Part shown: in pieces, positions 52,178 through 61,921 of the stretch
Numbering within the stretch: position 1 is the stretch's first letter
Layout of the letters: each line of letters begins with the position of its first letter
DNA from: Chitinophaga pollutisoli
Lineage (GTDB): Bacteria; Bacteroidota; Bacteroidia; Chitinophagales; Chitinophagaceae
Direction: 5' to 3'
DNA: 64,000 nucleotides
NCBI RefSeq assembly: GCF_038396755.1
Contig: NZ_CP149822.1
Coordinates: 3,844,001-3,908,000, forward strand
Made by a program: the position numbers and the translations under genes
The notes under the pieces: generated by a model
The model's database searches: none
Told to the model about the DNA's origin: nothing
Seen by the model: the letters and a program-made list of their open reading frames with translations, nothing else

Positions 52178-53422
52178 ATGACGAAAGTCTTTTTACTTCT
52201 ATCATTGCCGGCTTTAGTGGGGAGTTCCAGTGCAGTTGCCGCCAGCGTTGAGGTGAATAAGGAGATGGTGTATTCCGTACAGGATGCGCCCGCCGATACC
52301 TCCGTTACCTTGAAAAAGGCCGGGCGCCTGCCGAAAGACACGACGGTGCACGGGGCTCCTGCCTCCATGTCGGTAAAGAAAGCGGCCCAGGCGCTGCCTT
52401 CTGTGATTCGTACTCCTAAGGTGTACGAGCAGATGAACAATAATTTCGTAAAGAATTATATCAACGACTATGCCAACCGCTACAGCAAACACCTTTCGGT
52501 GATGGTGGAACGGTCTGCGCCATATTTCGTGATGATCGAAAAAGTGTTCCTGGACCACGGCATCCCCGAGGAAATGAAATACCTCGCGGTGATCGAGTCC
52601 AGCCTCATGCATAATGCCCGCTCCCGTGTCGGGGCCGTGGGCATGTGGCAGTTCATGAGCGGCACCGCCCGCATCTTCGGACTGAGCGTGGGTAAGAAAG
52701 TCGACGAACGGAAGGATATCTACAAATCCACCGTGGCCGCGGCCAAATATCTCAACGAATTGTACGACCGGTTCGATGACTGGTTGCTGGTGGTTGCCGC
52801 TTACAACTGCGGCGCCGGCGGTGTGATGCGCGCGCAAAAGATCAGCGGCCGCAGCGATTTCTGGGGTATCCAGTACTTCCTGCCCGCGGAGTCCCGCAAC
52901 CACGTGTACAAATTCATCGCAACGGGTTATATCCTTGACAGGTTCAACACCTTCTTCGGCGTAGGCAGCAATTACACGACCGCAAACGTGTCGCTCCCCA
53001 ACGCAAGGATGAATACCGCCACCGAATTCCGGAAAGCGGCTCCCCTCACCGAAGAGGACATGTTCAACACGGTTGAGTTCAATGTAACCGGTAAATACCG
53101 CATCGAAGCCATTGCCAAAAAGCTGGCCATGGAAACCGATGAGTTGGCCCGGCTGAATCCCGGCTTCGCCCAGGCCCTCGCCGGCGAAACGAGCAGCTAC
53201 GACCTGCGCATCCCGAAAGAGAAAATGAAACTCTTCCAGGCGGAAAAAGAGGAGATACTCAAAGAATCCCTCCAGATGACGCTCGACGATAAAGCCGCTA
53301 CGGTAGACAGAAGCAGGTTCCCCGCCCCGGTGAAAAAGCCCGAAGCGAAAGCCGCTCCCGCCAAGAAACCCGTAGCCAAAAAAGCGCCGGTGAAAAAGCA
53401 AACTACCACCAGGAAGAAATAA
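52178..53422 (+). CDS. Lytic murein transglycosylase, MltD-like
   Basis: 414 residues with a signal peptide (cleavage near AVAA, residue 22). The SLT domain spans about 105-260 with catalytic E140 (LAVIESSLM), SRVGAVGMWQFM, and AAYNCGAGGV. A diverged LysM-like segment follows (about 300-350; YRIEAIAKKLAMETDELARLN), then a tail of Lys/Pro/Ala repeats (from about 380) like histone H1 C-termini, probably binding polyanions or the cell wall. It cleaves peptidoglycan glycan strands in the periplasm. It lies 15 bp after gatA and ends with a terminator. Confidence 0.9.
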   Translation: MTKVFLLLSLPALVGSSSAVAASVEVNKEMVYSVQDAPADTSVTLKKAGRLPKDTTVHGAPASMSVKKAAQALPSVIRTPKVYEQMNNNFVKNYINDYANRYSKHLSVMVERSAPYFVMIEKVFLDHGIPEEMKYLAVIESSLMHNARSRVGAVGMWQFMSGTARIFGLSVGKKVDERKDIYKSTVAAAKYLNELYDRFDDWLLVVAAYNCGAGGVMRAQKISGRSDFWGIQYFLPAESRNHVYKFIATGYILDRFNTFFGVGSNYTTANVSLPNARMNTATEFRKAAPLTEEDMFNTVEFNVTGKYRIEAIAKKLAMETDELARLNPGFAQALAGETSSYDLRIPKEKMKLFQAEKEEILKESLQMTLDDKAATVDRSRFPAPVKKPEAKAAPAKKPVAKKAPVKKQTTTRKK

Positions 53423-53442
53423 TCGTATTCTTTTTATATCCA

Positions 53443-53477
53443 AAAGGGCATTGCAGGAGAAGCAGTGCTCTTTTTTT
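53443..53477 (+). terminator. Terminator after the transglycosylase gene
   Basis: A 12-bp stem with two G-U pairs (53443-53454 with 53462-53473), 7-nt loop and a T-run 53471-53477. The following 166 bp up to the next gene hold no recognisable feature. Confidence 0.7.
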
Positions 53478-53643
53478 ATGCCCTCTCTCTTCGCCACATC
53501 GGGCCTCCCGCCCATTTCAACACCCCGATTGCCCACTTCAGCCAATAGAATTGTCATTACCCGCACCCGGAGAAGCAGGAGTGCACAGCTTTTGCTTTTT
53601 TCGCACTTCAGCTTCAATTATTTACCCCTCATCATTCAGATTT

Positions 53644-55413
53644 ATGCACTTCTGTCCCCAAAACTTCATCCGGCGCCGCCGGACGCACTTCATCGTGCTG
53701 CTTTCCGTATTGTTACTCTCCGCATGCAAAAAAAGCAATGAGCCCGGTGGGGACGGCCCACCGGGGAATTATAGCGGCCCCATCGAACTGACCGGCATCG
53801 TTGTCGACGAGAGCGGCGCCCCCATGCCCGGGGCTACCGTCAAATCCGACGTTCAGCAGGTTACTACAGATGCCAAAGGCACTTTCGTCATGCAGCGCCT
53901 CAAGCTGGCAGAAGGCAATGTGGTGCTTGTGCAGGGTTCCAAAGCCGGGTATCATAGCCAGGTCCGCCGCGTTACCACTGCGGGCGGCAATAACGCCGCC
54001 GTCCGCCTGACGCTCAAGCAGAAAAAGGTGACCCACACGCTCCAGTCTGCCGCAGGCGGTACGCTTACCGTAGCGGGAGGAGCTTCCGTCCAGATACCGG
54101 CGGGCGCCATTGTGAAAGCCGACGGTACCGCATACACGGGCGTCGTCAACCTCGCGGTAACGCATATCGACCCGGCAGACCCCGACTTCAGCCTGAAGAT
54201 CCCCGGCGGCGACCTCAGCGCCATCCGGGCTGACCAATCCGTTGTAATGCTGTATTCCTATGGCATGGTAGACGTGGAAATGGAAAGCCCCTCAGGCGAT
54301 AAACTCCAGCTCAAAACCGGGAAAACTTCCACCGTAAAATTTCCTATCCCCGTATTCCAACAGGCCACCGCACCCAACACGATCCCGCTATGGCATTTCG
54401 ATAACGTGGCCGGCGTGTGGAAGGAAGAAGGGCAGGCCACCCGGCAGGGGAATTTCTATACCGGCACCGTCGGCCACTTCTCGACCTGGAACGTGGATGC
54501 GCCGGAAGTGACTGCGATGGTGGAAGGTTTCGTGAACGATCCGTGCAGAAGTGCTTCAAAAGGAGTGGGCGGCGCCAACGTCACACTGGGGCAGATTACC
54601 GTTACGACGGATAAAGACGGAAAATTCAAGGCGCGGGTACCGGCGAACAGCGCCACCACCGTGCGCCTCGATCCCCGGTTGAACAACGGCCGTGGTACTA
54701 CGGCAGACATTCCCGCCATGGCAGCAGGCAAATCCATGACCCAAAACCTGTCCTTCCCCTGTGGCCCTTCCCTGTCAGGAAAGCTCACCGACTGCGAAGG
54801 GCGGCCCTACGCCGGCTTCGTCAATATTTATCTTGACGGGAAGCATATCGGCAGCGCTTATACCAACGACCAGTCGCAATTCACGATATACGGGCCGAAG
54901 GGCAAGACCGTTTTGCTGAAAGCTTTCGATATGCTGGGCGGCAGTGCGGAATTGACGGTGGCCATTCCTGCAGACGAATCGGGCAAAGAATTGGGAGACG
55001 TGCGCATTTGTCTCAGAGAAAATATGGCCCCGGTCCGGTTCCGGATACATGGCGGCGGGTACAACCAGCAGCAGATCCAGATCGGCGGCGTGGCGGGGCA
55101 AACCTTCGTGGCGATGGCGCTGTACGACTTCCGCAGCCATGAAACGCTTTGCACGATGGTAGCGGGCACACACCAGCTGACCTTGAATTTCGAAGGCGAA
55201 ACAGTAGGTAACTACGAAGATGTGACGATGGTGCTGGAACTGAACGGCAAGCGCTATGTTTCCGAAACGATGAAGGTCGGCATTTCGGCTTTCGGGCAGG
55301 TAGGGGAAAAGCTGCAGGGAACGTTTTCCGGTGTAGCGGAGGAGTTCGGCGGAACGGCGACGGTAACGATCAGCAGCGGTACGTTTGAGGCGTTGCGGAT
55401 AGCGGCGCAATAA
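53644..55413 (+). CDS. Lipoprotein with carboxypeptidase-regulatory-like and ZU5-like domains
   Basis: The ATG at 53644 gives 589 residues with lipobox LSAC (Cys28) followed by KKS; the frame is open further upstream, but those starts place the signal inside. Domains: a carboxypeptidase-regulatory-like beta-sandwich (about 45-120; GIVVDESGAPMPGATVKSD), a ZU5-like module (about 130-290; TVAGGASVQIPAGAIVKADG and TVGHFSTWNVDAP), a second regulatory-like sandwich (about 300-370) and further beta modules. No enzyme motif is seen. It resembles the lipoprotein at 17943 in one domain. Probably a surface adhesin or matrix component; that is inference. Confidence 0.8.
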   Translation: MHFCPQNFIRRRRTHFIVLLSVLLLSACKKSNEPGGDGPPGNYSGPIELTGIVVDESGAPMPGATVKSDVQQVTTDAKGTFVMQRLKLAEGNVVLVQGSKAGYHSQVRRVTTAGGNNAAVRLTLKQKKVTHTLQSAAGGTLTVAGGASVQIPAGAIVKADGTAYTGVVNLAVTHIDPADPDFSLKIPGGDLSAIRADQSVVMLYSYGMVDVEMESPSGDKLQLKTGKTSTVKFPIPVFQQATAPNTIPLWHFDNVAGVWKEEGQATRQGNFYTGTVGHFSTWNVDAPEVTAMVEGFVNDPCRSASKGVGGANVTLGQITVTTDKDGKFKARVPANSATTVRLDPRLNNGRGTTADIPAMAAGKSMTQNLSFPCGPSLSGKLTDCEGRPYAGFVNIYLDGKHIGSAYTNDQSQFTIYGPKGKTVLLKAFDMLGGSAELTVAIPADESGKELGDVRICLRENMAPVRFRIHGGGYNQQQIQIGGVAGQTFVAMALYDFRSHETLCTMVAGTHQLTLNFEGETVGNYEDVTMVLELNGKRYVSETMKVGISAFGQVGEKLQGTFSGVAEEFGGTATVTISSGTFEALRIAAQ

Positions 55414-55442
55414 CCGGATAGTACCTGAACGGATATAACCAG

Positions 55443-55473
55443 GAGGCCCGGGCTGAGCAGTCCGGGCCTCTTT
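55443..55473. terminator. Bidirectional terminator between convergent genes
   Basis: A 12-bp stem with one G-U pair (55443-55454 with 55459-55470), loop GAGC, T3 on the plus strand. It serves the lipoprotein at 53644 and possibly the antiporter gene on the minus strand. Confidence 0.6.
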
Positions 55474-55490
55474 ATGCGGAGACATTGGTA

Positions 55491-56909
55491 TCAGGACATC
55501 GCCCGGGCCTTGCGGCCGTGGAAATACCATCCGAAATAGTCTAAGAGCGGCCCGGTCATAAAGGTGGTGGCGAGCGCCATCAGCACCAGCATCGCAAACA
55601 CCTGCGGGGTGAGAATGCCCAGGTCGTAACCGATGTTGAGCACTACCAGTTCCATCAACCCCCGTGTGTTCATGAGCGCGCCGATGGAAAGCGATTGCTC
55701 CCAGGACTGACCCATCAGCCTGGCCGTGAACGCCGAACCCGCAAATTTACCCGCCACGGCTACCAGCATGATCACGCCGAAAACACCCCAGAGGTGCCCC
55801 TCGTTCAGTAAGCCGATTTGGGTACGGAGGCCCGTAAAAGCGAAGAAAACCGGCAGGAGTATTACCACGCTCACGTCTTCCAGCTTATCCTGCAGCACCT
55901 GTTTGATATTGGCTTCCGCGGGCATGATCACCCCGGCCAGGAAAGCCCCGAACAGCAGGTGGATGCCAATCACCTCCGCTATATAACCCGCGATCAGCAG
56001 CACGAAGAACCCCAAGGCCACCTTGGTTTTGTTTCCGTTCAGCGTGCGCATCCGGCGTTGCAGCCAGGGGCGCACCACCAACAGCATACCCGCCACAAAT
56101 ATCCCCGCCAGCGCGATGGTCACCAGGGCGCTGGCCAGCCCGCCCGCTTTGGCGATAGCCACTACAATGGCCAAAATGCACCAGGCGGTGATATCATCCG
56201 CTGCGGCGCAAGTGATGGCCATCGCGCCGAGGGGCGTACCGGTCAGGTTGCGCTCCTGGACAATGCGCGCCAGCACCGGGAAGGCGGTCACGCTCATGGC
56301 GATGCCCATGAACAGCGCGAAACTCAGGAACCCGACGTTGGGCGGTGCAAACTGCGTGAAAGTGAAATAAGCCAGGCAGACCCCCAGGAAGAAGGGGATC
56401 ACGATGCTGGCGTGGCTGATCATCACGGCGTCGTGCGCTTTCTGGCGGATTTTGGAGATATCCAGCTCCATGCCCACGATGAACATGAAGAAGGCCAGCC
56501 CTATCTGGCTGAGGAATTGCAACGGCGGCAGCGAAGATTTCGGGAAAAGCGCATCCATAACCCCGGGCGCCAGTAGCCCCAGCAGTGAAGGTCCCAGCAC
56601 GATGCCCGCGATGATTTCGCCCACCACGGCGGGCTGCCCGGCCCTGCGGGCCAAATAGCCGAAAGCACGGGTGGCGCAGAGGATCACGATGATCTGCAGC
56701 AGCAACATGCTCAACGGATGTTGCAGGTGATGTAGTAAATCAGTGAAAATACCCGAGCCCACGTAAGGCGCTGCTGCCGGCGGGACCGGATGCAGGAGGG
56801 GGCCGGTGGCGGAAGGGGACGGGAGTTGTTCGCCGCGGGAGATGATGAACCAGGTCATCAGCCCGAAAGCTCCGATGATAAGGGGGTAAAGCAGGTGCTT
56901 TTTTTGCAT
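55491..56909 (-). CDS. Cation/proton antiporter, CPA2 (KefB/NapA-like)
   Basis: 472 residues with an N-terminal TM anchor, a periplasmic Pro-rich linker (about 30-60) and about twelve further TM helices. The motifs AGQPAVVGEIIAGIVLGPSLLG and FMFIVGMELD mark the family, CAAADDITAW carries the essential Asp-Asp pair of the transport site (about residues 237-238), and LMNTRGLMELVVLNIG is typical of the C-terminal half. No TrkA-N nucleotide-binding domain follows, so it is closer to NapA-type sodium/proton exchange than to KefB or KefC. The extra N-terminal TM is unusual. It is divergent from the S4 gene with 222 bp between. Confidence 0.9.
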   Translation of the reverse strand: MQKKHLLYPLIIGAFGLMTWFIISRGEQLPSPSATGPLLHPVPPAAAPYVGSGIFTDLLHHLQHPLSMLLLQIIVILCATRAFGYLARRAGQPAVVGEIIAGIVLGPSLLGLLAPGVMDALFPKSSLPPLQFLSQIGLAFFMFIVGMELDISKIRQKAHDAVMISHASIVIPFFLGVCLAYFTFTQFAPPNVGFLSFALFMGIAMSVTAFPVLARIVQERNLTGTPLGAMAITCAAADDITAWCILAIVVAIAKAGGLASALVTIALAGIFVAGMLLVVRPWLQRRMRTLNGNKTKVALGFFVLLIAGYIAEVIGIHLLFGAFLAGVIMPAEANIKQVLQDKLEDVSVVILLPVFFAFTGLRTQIGLLNEGHLWGVFGVIMLVAVAGKFAGSAFTARLMGQSWEQSLSIGALMNTRGLMELVVLNIGYDLGILTPQVFAMLVLMALATTFMTGPLLDYFGWYFHGRKARAMS

Positions 56910-57119
56910 GTGCGCGAGGCTTTTTAGCGGTCCGTAAGGTACAAAACCGCCGGGAATTTTGTGTTGAGAATGGACGGGCCAGCCATTTCCGGCGCTGAAG
57001 TGTGCGACGCAACGGCCGCCCCATCGGCTTACCGCCGCCGGCTACCCGCCAGAAAACATTTTTAACGGAGGACGAGCCGTGTTTGTCAATAAGCGCTGGA
57101 CAAGCAAGCGCGGGTTTCG

Positions 57120-57127
57120 TATTTTTG
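57120..57127 (+). promoter_or_regulatory. -7 element of the S4-protein gene, implying a leaderless transcript
   Basis: TATTTTTG is a perfect -7 element but no TTG lies at -33. The ATG at 57132 is only 5 bp further, so the transcript would begin at or next to the start codon. Confidence 0.5.
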
Positions 57128-57131
57128 CAGG

Positions 57132-57518
57132 ATGACAGCTGAAAAACTGCGTGTAGACAAATATCTCTGGGCCATCCGGGTGTTCAAGACCCGCACGGCC
57201 GCCGCTGCCGCCTGCGATTCGGGCAAGGTGAAGCTCAACGGGGTGGCCGTGAAAGCCGCCAAGGCCGTGAGCGTGGGGGATGAATACGACATCCGCACCG
57301 AATCACGGAAGTGGAAAGTGAGGGTAACGGGGCTGCTGGCCAACCGCCAGGCCTATTCGGAAGCCATTAAATATTACATCGATATCACGCCGGAGGAAGA
57401 CCAATTGCTCAATAAACGCATGGCTTCCAGCTTCGATACGGGTAAAAGGCAGAGTAAAATCGGCCGTCCTACCAAGAAAGAACGCCGCGACCTCGACGAT
57501 TTTATGCAGGAAGATTAA
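57132..57518 (+). CDS. S4-domain RNA-binding protein, Hsp15-like
   Basis: 128 residues. The S4 domain spans about 4-65 (LRVDKYLWAIRVFKTRTAAA, then GKVKLNGVAVKAAKAVSVGD). The C-terminal half is basic and ends KIGRPTKKERRDLDDFM, a tail common for Hsp15-like proteins of this phylum. Hsp15 binds free 50S subunits carrying nascent chains. The product is 128 residues, near the usual 130. lysA starts 38 bp downstream, so both may share a transcript. Confidence 0.88.
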   Translation: MTAEKLRVDKYLWAIRVFKTRTAAAAACDSGKVKLNGVAVKAAKAVSVGDEYDIRTESRKWKVRVTGLLANRQAYSEAIKYYIDITPEEDQLLNKRMASSFDTGKRQSKIGRPTKKERRDLDDFMQED

Positions 57519-57556
57519 TTTCTTATTATTTTCGCACATTCAATTTACCCGATACA

Positions 57557-58783
57557 ATGGCTAAACAAAGCGACGTACTCAGCGCGGACTTCCTGGTGAA
57601 AACAGCGCAGGAATTCGGTACCCCGGTGTATATCTATCACGCCGAAAAGATCAAGACACAGTATGAGAAGCTGAAGGATGCCTTCAGCAAGGCTGACGCG
57701 CGCTTTTTCTACGCCTGCAAGGCGTTGACGAACATTAACGTGCTCCGCTACATCAATTCCCTGGGCTGCGGGCTGGATACGGTAAGCATCCAGGAAGTGC
57801 AGCTGGGGCTGAAAGCGGGTTTCGATCCGAAGAACATCATTTTTACGCCGAACTGCGTGGACCTCAGCGAGATCATCGCGGCCAAAGACCTGGGCGTAAA
57901 CATCAATATCGACAACATTTCCATCCTGGAGCAATTCGGCAACCAGTTCGGCGATACTTACCCGATCTGCATCCGCCTGAACCCCCACATCATGGCCGGC
58001 GGCAACTTCAAAATCTCGACCGGGCATGTGGACAGCAAGTTTGGTATCTCGATCCACCAGATGCGGCACATCGAGCGCATCGTAAAGAGCACGAAGCTCA
58101 AGGTGACGGGCCTGCATATGCACACGGGCTCCGAAATCAAGGACGTAGACGTGTTCCTGCGCGGGGTGGAAATCATGTTTGAAATGACGGAACACTTCCC
58201 CGACCTGGAGTTCATCGACCTGGGCAGCGGCTTTAAAGTAGCGTACCAGCAGGGCGATCCGGAAACGGACATCGATCTGCTCGGCAAAAAGCTCAGCGAG
58301 GCTTTCAACAAGTTCGCGAAGTCGTACAAACGCCCGCTGCAGCTGTGGTTCGAACCCGGAAAGTTCCTTGTGAGCCAGTGCGGTTATTTCGTGGTGAAAG
58401 CCAACGTGATCAAGCAAACGACCGCTACGGTGTTCGTAGGCGTGAACAGCGGCTTCAACCACCTGATCCGCCCCATGTTCTACGATTCCTTCCACCTGAT
58501 CAAGAATATCTCCAACCCGAAAGGCACGGAGCGCATCTATACCGTTGTGGGCAATATCTGCGAAACCGACACCTTCGGCTGGGACCGCAAGATCAGCGAA
58601 GTGCGCGAAGGCGACCTGCTGGTGTTCTATAACGCCGGGGCCTATGGCTTCGAGATGTCGAGCAACTTCAACTCCCGCCTGAAACCGGCTGAAGTGCTGG
58701 TGAAAGACGGCAAGGCGCACCTGATCCGCAAGCGCGATACGATCGACGACCTGCTGAAGAACCAGGTGGAAATCCCCATGTAA
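57557..58783 (+). CDS. lysA: Diaminopimelate decarboxylase
   Basis: 408 residues of the fold-III PLP family. K55 in YACKALTN forms the internal aldimine with PLP. HMHTGSEIK, the Gly-rich LGSGFKV loop and EPGKFLV bind phosphate, and GNICETD carries the active-site Cys and Glu of the second barrel domain. It makes L-lysine from meso-diaminopimelate, the last step of the DAP route. The stop shares one base with the start of the next gene (58783). Confidence 0.95.
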   Translation: MAKQSDVLSADFLVKTAQEFGTPVYIYHAEKIKTQYEKLKDAFSKADARFFYACKALTNINVLRYINSLGCGLDTVSIQEVQLGLKAGFDPKNIIFTPNCVDLSEIIAAKDLGVNINIDNISILEQFGNQFGDTYPICIRLNPHIMAGGNFKISTGHVDSKFGISIHQMRHIERIVKSTKLKVTGLHMHTGSEIKDVDVFLRGVEIMFEMTEHFPDLEFIDLGSGFKVAYQQGDPETDIDLLGKKLSEAFNKFAKSYKRPLQLWFEPGKFLVSQCGYFVVKANVIKQTTATVFVGVNSGFNHLIRPMFYDSFHLIKNISNPKGTERIYTVVGNICETDTFGWDRKISEVREGDLLVFYNAGAYGFEMSSNFNSRLKPAEVLVKDGKAHLIRKRDTIDDLLKNQVEIPM

Positions 58784-59411
58784 TGATGAATAGTCCCCTG
58801 CGCGACGAGCTCCAGGCCCGAGGGTACACCGAACTGGCCGCTTTTCAGATAAGCGAGCTGTTGGTGCCCGTAAAGGAAGGCGTGCGCAGGGGATCCCTTT
58901 TTACTGGCTGCTCATGGCCGCTTCCCTGCTGGGAGGCCTGTGGATCGCAGCCGGATATATCTTCGCCCGCGCGTCGGGCTCCCTGTCCCGCGGGGAAATC
59001 CTGGGCTGGCTGTTCCTCGGCGTGGCGGCCGTTATCCTCCTCATTCCTTTTCATGAGCTGATCCATGGCCTGCTGTTCCGGTATTTCGGAGCGAAAGACG
59101 TGCGGTATGGCGTGGTATGGCGGAAACTGATGTTTTACGCCGTGGCGCACGATTTTGCCGTGAATTACCGGCAGCTGCTGGTGATCGCCCTGGGGCCGTA
59201 TGTGGTGCTTTCCCTGGGGATGGTGCTGGCGGCGGTGTGGCTGCAAGGCGGGTGGACCGTCTTTTTCGCCGGCATGTATGGTTTCCATACGCTTTGCTGC
59301 GTGGGGGATTTCGGGCTTTGCGGATATATGCACCAGTTCCGCCAGCGTGGCCCGGTTACCTTCGACGACGCCGATGCCCGCATTTCGTATTTTTACGTAA
59401 CTTCGCAATAG
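58783..59411 (+). pseudogene. DUF3267-like membrane metalloprotease, split by a frameshift
   Basis: The first 35 codons (MNSPLRDELQARGYTEL to KEGVRRG) are in one frame and the rest, from IPFYWLLMAASLLGG, in another. Adding one G to the G4 run at 58889-58892 restores a single protein of about 209 residues with four TM helices and the zinc motif HELIHG (residues near 86-91). Its size and the HExxH next to a TM helix fit the DUF3267 family of putative zinc proteases. The same kind of missing G occurs in gatA, so a sequence error is plausible. It overlaps the lysA stop by one base. Confidence 0.78.
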
Positions 59412-59479
59412 CAACTATTCCCCCGAGAAATTACTGTTATCCTGCACTGTCGCTGTTAGCCATAAAGGTTTAGAAAATT

Positions 59480-61852
59480 ATGAAGATACTTACCGCAAAC
59501 CGGGATCAGCTGATAGAGGAACACCTGATAGAGAGCCATATCTCGTTCGTCCCTTTCGTGCGCTTCATGAAAGACAAAGCGCAAAATGCCAAGGGGGCCA
59601 GGGCCGCGTTCTTTTCCGAGATCGTCCGCCATTTTGAAAGCAATCCCGAATTACAACAGCCACTCAGCAGTGATGTAGACGTCGCCAAATACCAGGAGTA
59701 CCTGGATCTTGTGACCGCCACCGTTTTCCCCGTGACTATCGACGATTCCCGCGATATTTTCGGCATCGGCGTGCCTTACCGCTTCGCCATATTCTACTAT
59801 TCGGATAAATTCCAACAGATATTTTCAGAAGACGGAAAGGAGCTGATGGCAATGCCGAAGGGGATGTCTCCCGACAAAATCCGTCGCGACAAGCTGTCGT
59901 GGCTCTATAAACTGATCCTTGAAAGGTGGTATAACCTGCAGATCAATTACGACACGGATATCGTGCATACCATCAGTTTCCCGGACGATGACGGGTTGCT
60001 GCGTTATATCAAAGTGAACATCGACCCGCGTTTCGTGGATGTGCGGCTGAAGGGCGACCTCCCGAAGCTCGATTGCGGCGAGATATGCTCTGGCGACTTC
60101 CGCTCGCAGGATCTTTCCGTACTGCAGGAACTTGTGCCGCTGGATGCTTTTGCGCTGGAAGGTTTCGTGATCTGGACCATCCAGGACGTTACGCGGGACT
60201 ATGTGGTTAATGGCATGAAGAGCCTGGTGCTCAACATCCGGAAAGACAATGAGCTGAAAACGTATACACAGGCGCGGGAATATCTCAAAACGCTCGCCGG
60301 CCGGGCAGACCTGAATATTCACCTGATCCCTTTCCTGAAGGTCAATAACCGCAACGTGCTTGAAACTACGTATGTGGCGCAGAGTATTATTTTCAGCAGC
60401 GCGCGCAGCGACCAGGAAAGGCTGGCGCTGAACGATCAGTTGATGACATTCCTCAAGGCCAATCCGCAACCGTTGGTGCTCAATGAAGTGACGCGGGGAA
60501 CGGTGGAGCTGTATCCTTTCCTCAAATACCTGCCGTTGCACGGCGTCAAAAGTTTCATCCTTTTCCCGATCCTGCATGAAAACAACCTGTTGGGCATGCT
60601 GGAGCTGGCCACGTCTGAGCAGACGCCGCTGGACTGGGAGATTCTTTCCAACCTCCAACCTGTTTACGCGCTGGGCTCGCTGTTGCTGCGGCGGAGCGTG
60701 GAGCTGGCCAACGAGCGGATCAACGAAGTGATCAAAGACCAGTTCACCGCCCTGCAGCCCGCCGTAGAATGGAAGTTCACGGAAGCGGCCTGGGAATATC
60801 TCCATACGCCGAAAAACGTAAAGCAGAAAGATATCGGGAATATCCTGTTTGAAGATGTGTACCCGCTGTATGGCGCCGTCGACATCCGCAACAGCTCCGT
60901 GGAAAGGGGCACGGCGATCCGCGACGACCTGCGCGAGCAGCTGCAGCTCATCCAGCAAACATTCCGCGGTATCAACGGCAGCCTGCACCTCCCGCTGCTG
61001 GAGGAGTTGCAATACAAAAACAACCGCCTGCTCTCCGGCTTGCACGATACGCTATTCGCGGAGGACGAAGTGAAGATCAACGAATTCCTCGACCACGAGA
61101 TCGCGCCTACCTTCCGCCATCTTTACGACAGCGAAGACGGCCTGAAACCTTTGCTCAACGAATACTTCACGAAGATCGATAAGCACACGGGGCATATCTA
61201 CCACCATCGCCGCGAGTACGAAGAAAGCCTGCGGGAAATCAATTCCGCCATCAATAATTTCCTGGAAAAGGAAAAAGACGAACTGCAGCAATCGTATCCC
61301 TGCTATTTCGAAAAGTACCGGACCGACGGGGTGGAGTATAATATTTACATCGGACAGACCATCGCGCCGGAGCGGAAGTTCGATATGATGTACCTGCGGA
61401 ATCTTCGCCTGTGGCAGCTTTCGTCGATGGCGAAAATCGCAAGGCTCACGAACGATCTGGCGCCTATGTTGAAACTCCCGCTGCATACCACGCAGCTGAT
61501 CCTCGCGCATTCGAATCCCATCGCGATCAGTTTCCGGAAAGATGAACGGCGGTTTGATGTGGAAGGCGCGTACAACATGCGTTACGAGATCATGAAAAAA
61601 CGGATCGACAAAGTGCGCATAAAGGACACGAACGAGCGGCTCACCCAACCCGGCAAGATAGCCATCGTATATTCGTATTCCCGGGAAGCGGAAGAATACC
61701 GCAAGTTCATCGACTTCCTCATAGATAAAGACGTGCTGCTCCGCGATGTGGAAATGCTGGAGCTGGAAGAGCTTCAGGGCGTTAGCGGCCTGAAAGCCAT
61801 CCGCCTGTCAGTGAATATGGGCCGCGCGCTGCCCGCCGGCAATCCCTCCTGA
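59480..61852 (+). CDS. Large GAF-like protein of unknown function
   Basis: 790 residues, cytoplasmic, no TM or signal. The middle (about 270-420) has the feel of a GAF domain (LPLHGVKSFILFPILHENNLLGMLELATSE), and the N-terminal 250 residues look like a second, diverged sensor-type region. The C-terminal half is helical with long charged segments and no HATPase, GGDEF or HTH motif. I know such proteins only as conserved genes of this phylum. It follows the DUF3267-like gene by 68 bp and ends with a strong terminator. Confidence 0.7.
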   Translation: MKILTANRDQLIEEHLIESHISFVPFVRFMKDKAQNAKGARAAFFSEIVRHFESNPELQQPLSSDVDVAKYQEYLDLVTATVFPVTIDDSRDIFGIGVPYRFAIFYYSDKFQQIFSEDGKELMAMPKGMSPDKIRRDKLSWLYKLILERWYNLQINYDTDIVHTISFPDDDGLLRYIKVNIDPRFVDVRLKGDLPKLDCGEICSGDFRSQDLSVLQELVPLDAFALEGFVIWTIQDVTRDYVVNGMKSLVLNIRKDNELKTYTQAREYLKTLAGRADLNIHLIPFLKVNNRNVLETTYVAQSIIFSSARSDQERLALNDQLMTFLKANPQPLVLNEVTRGTVELYPFLKYLPLHGVKSFILFPILHENNLLGMLELATSEQTPLDWEILSNLQPVYALGSLLLRRSVELANERINEVIKDQFTALQPAVEWKFTEAAWEYLHTPKNVKQKDIGNILFEDVYPLYGAVDIRNSSVERGTAIRDDLREQLQLIQQTFRGINGSLHLPLLEELQYKNNRLLSGLHDTLFAEDEVKINEFLDHEIAPTFRHLYDSEDGLKPLLNEYFTKIDKHTGHIYHHRREYEESLREINSAINNFLEKEKDELQQSYPCYFEKYRTDGVEYNIYIGQTIAPERKFDMMYLRNLRLWQLSSMAKIARLTNDLAPMLKLPLHTTQLILAHSNPIAISFRKDERRFDVEGAYNMRYEIMKKRIDKVRIKDTNERLTQPGKIAIVYSYSREAEEYRKFIDFLIDKDVLLRDVEMLELEELQGVSGLKAIRLSVNMGRALPAGNPS

Positions 61853-61871
61853 ATAATATCAACTCCATAAA

Positions 61872-61904
61872 AAAACGGCTGTTCAATTACTGAACAGCCG
61901 TTTT
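61872..61904. terminator. Bidirectional terminator between the GAF-like and Omp85-type genes
   Basis: A 14-bp perfect stem (61872-61885 with 61891-61904) with a 5-nt loop begins with an A-run and ends with T4, serving both convergent genes. Confidence 0.85.
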
Positions 61905-61921
61905 CATTTATCAGAACGTTA

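Noticed and set aside
57519..57556. Lysine riboswitch before lysA
   Set aside because: The gap between the S4 gene and lysA is only 38 bp, too short for a riboswitch.
58783..59061. A stand-alone small gene after lysA
   Set aside because: After residue 35 the frame gives a Cys/Ser/Pro-rich product without sense, while the other frame continues a transmembrane protease-like protein.
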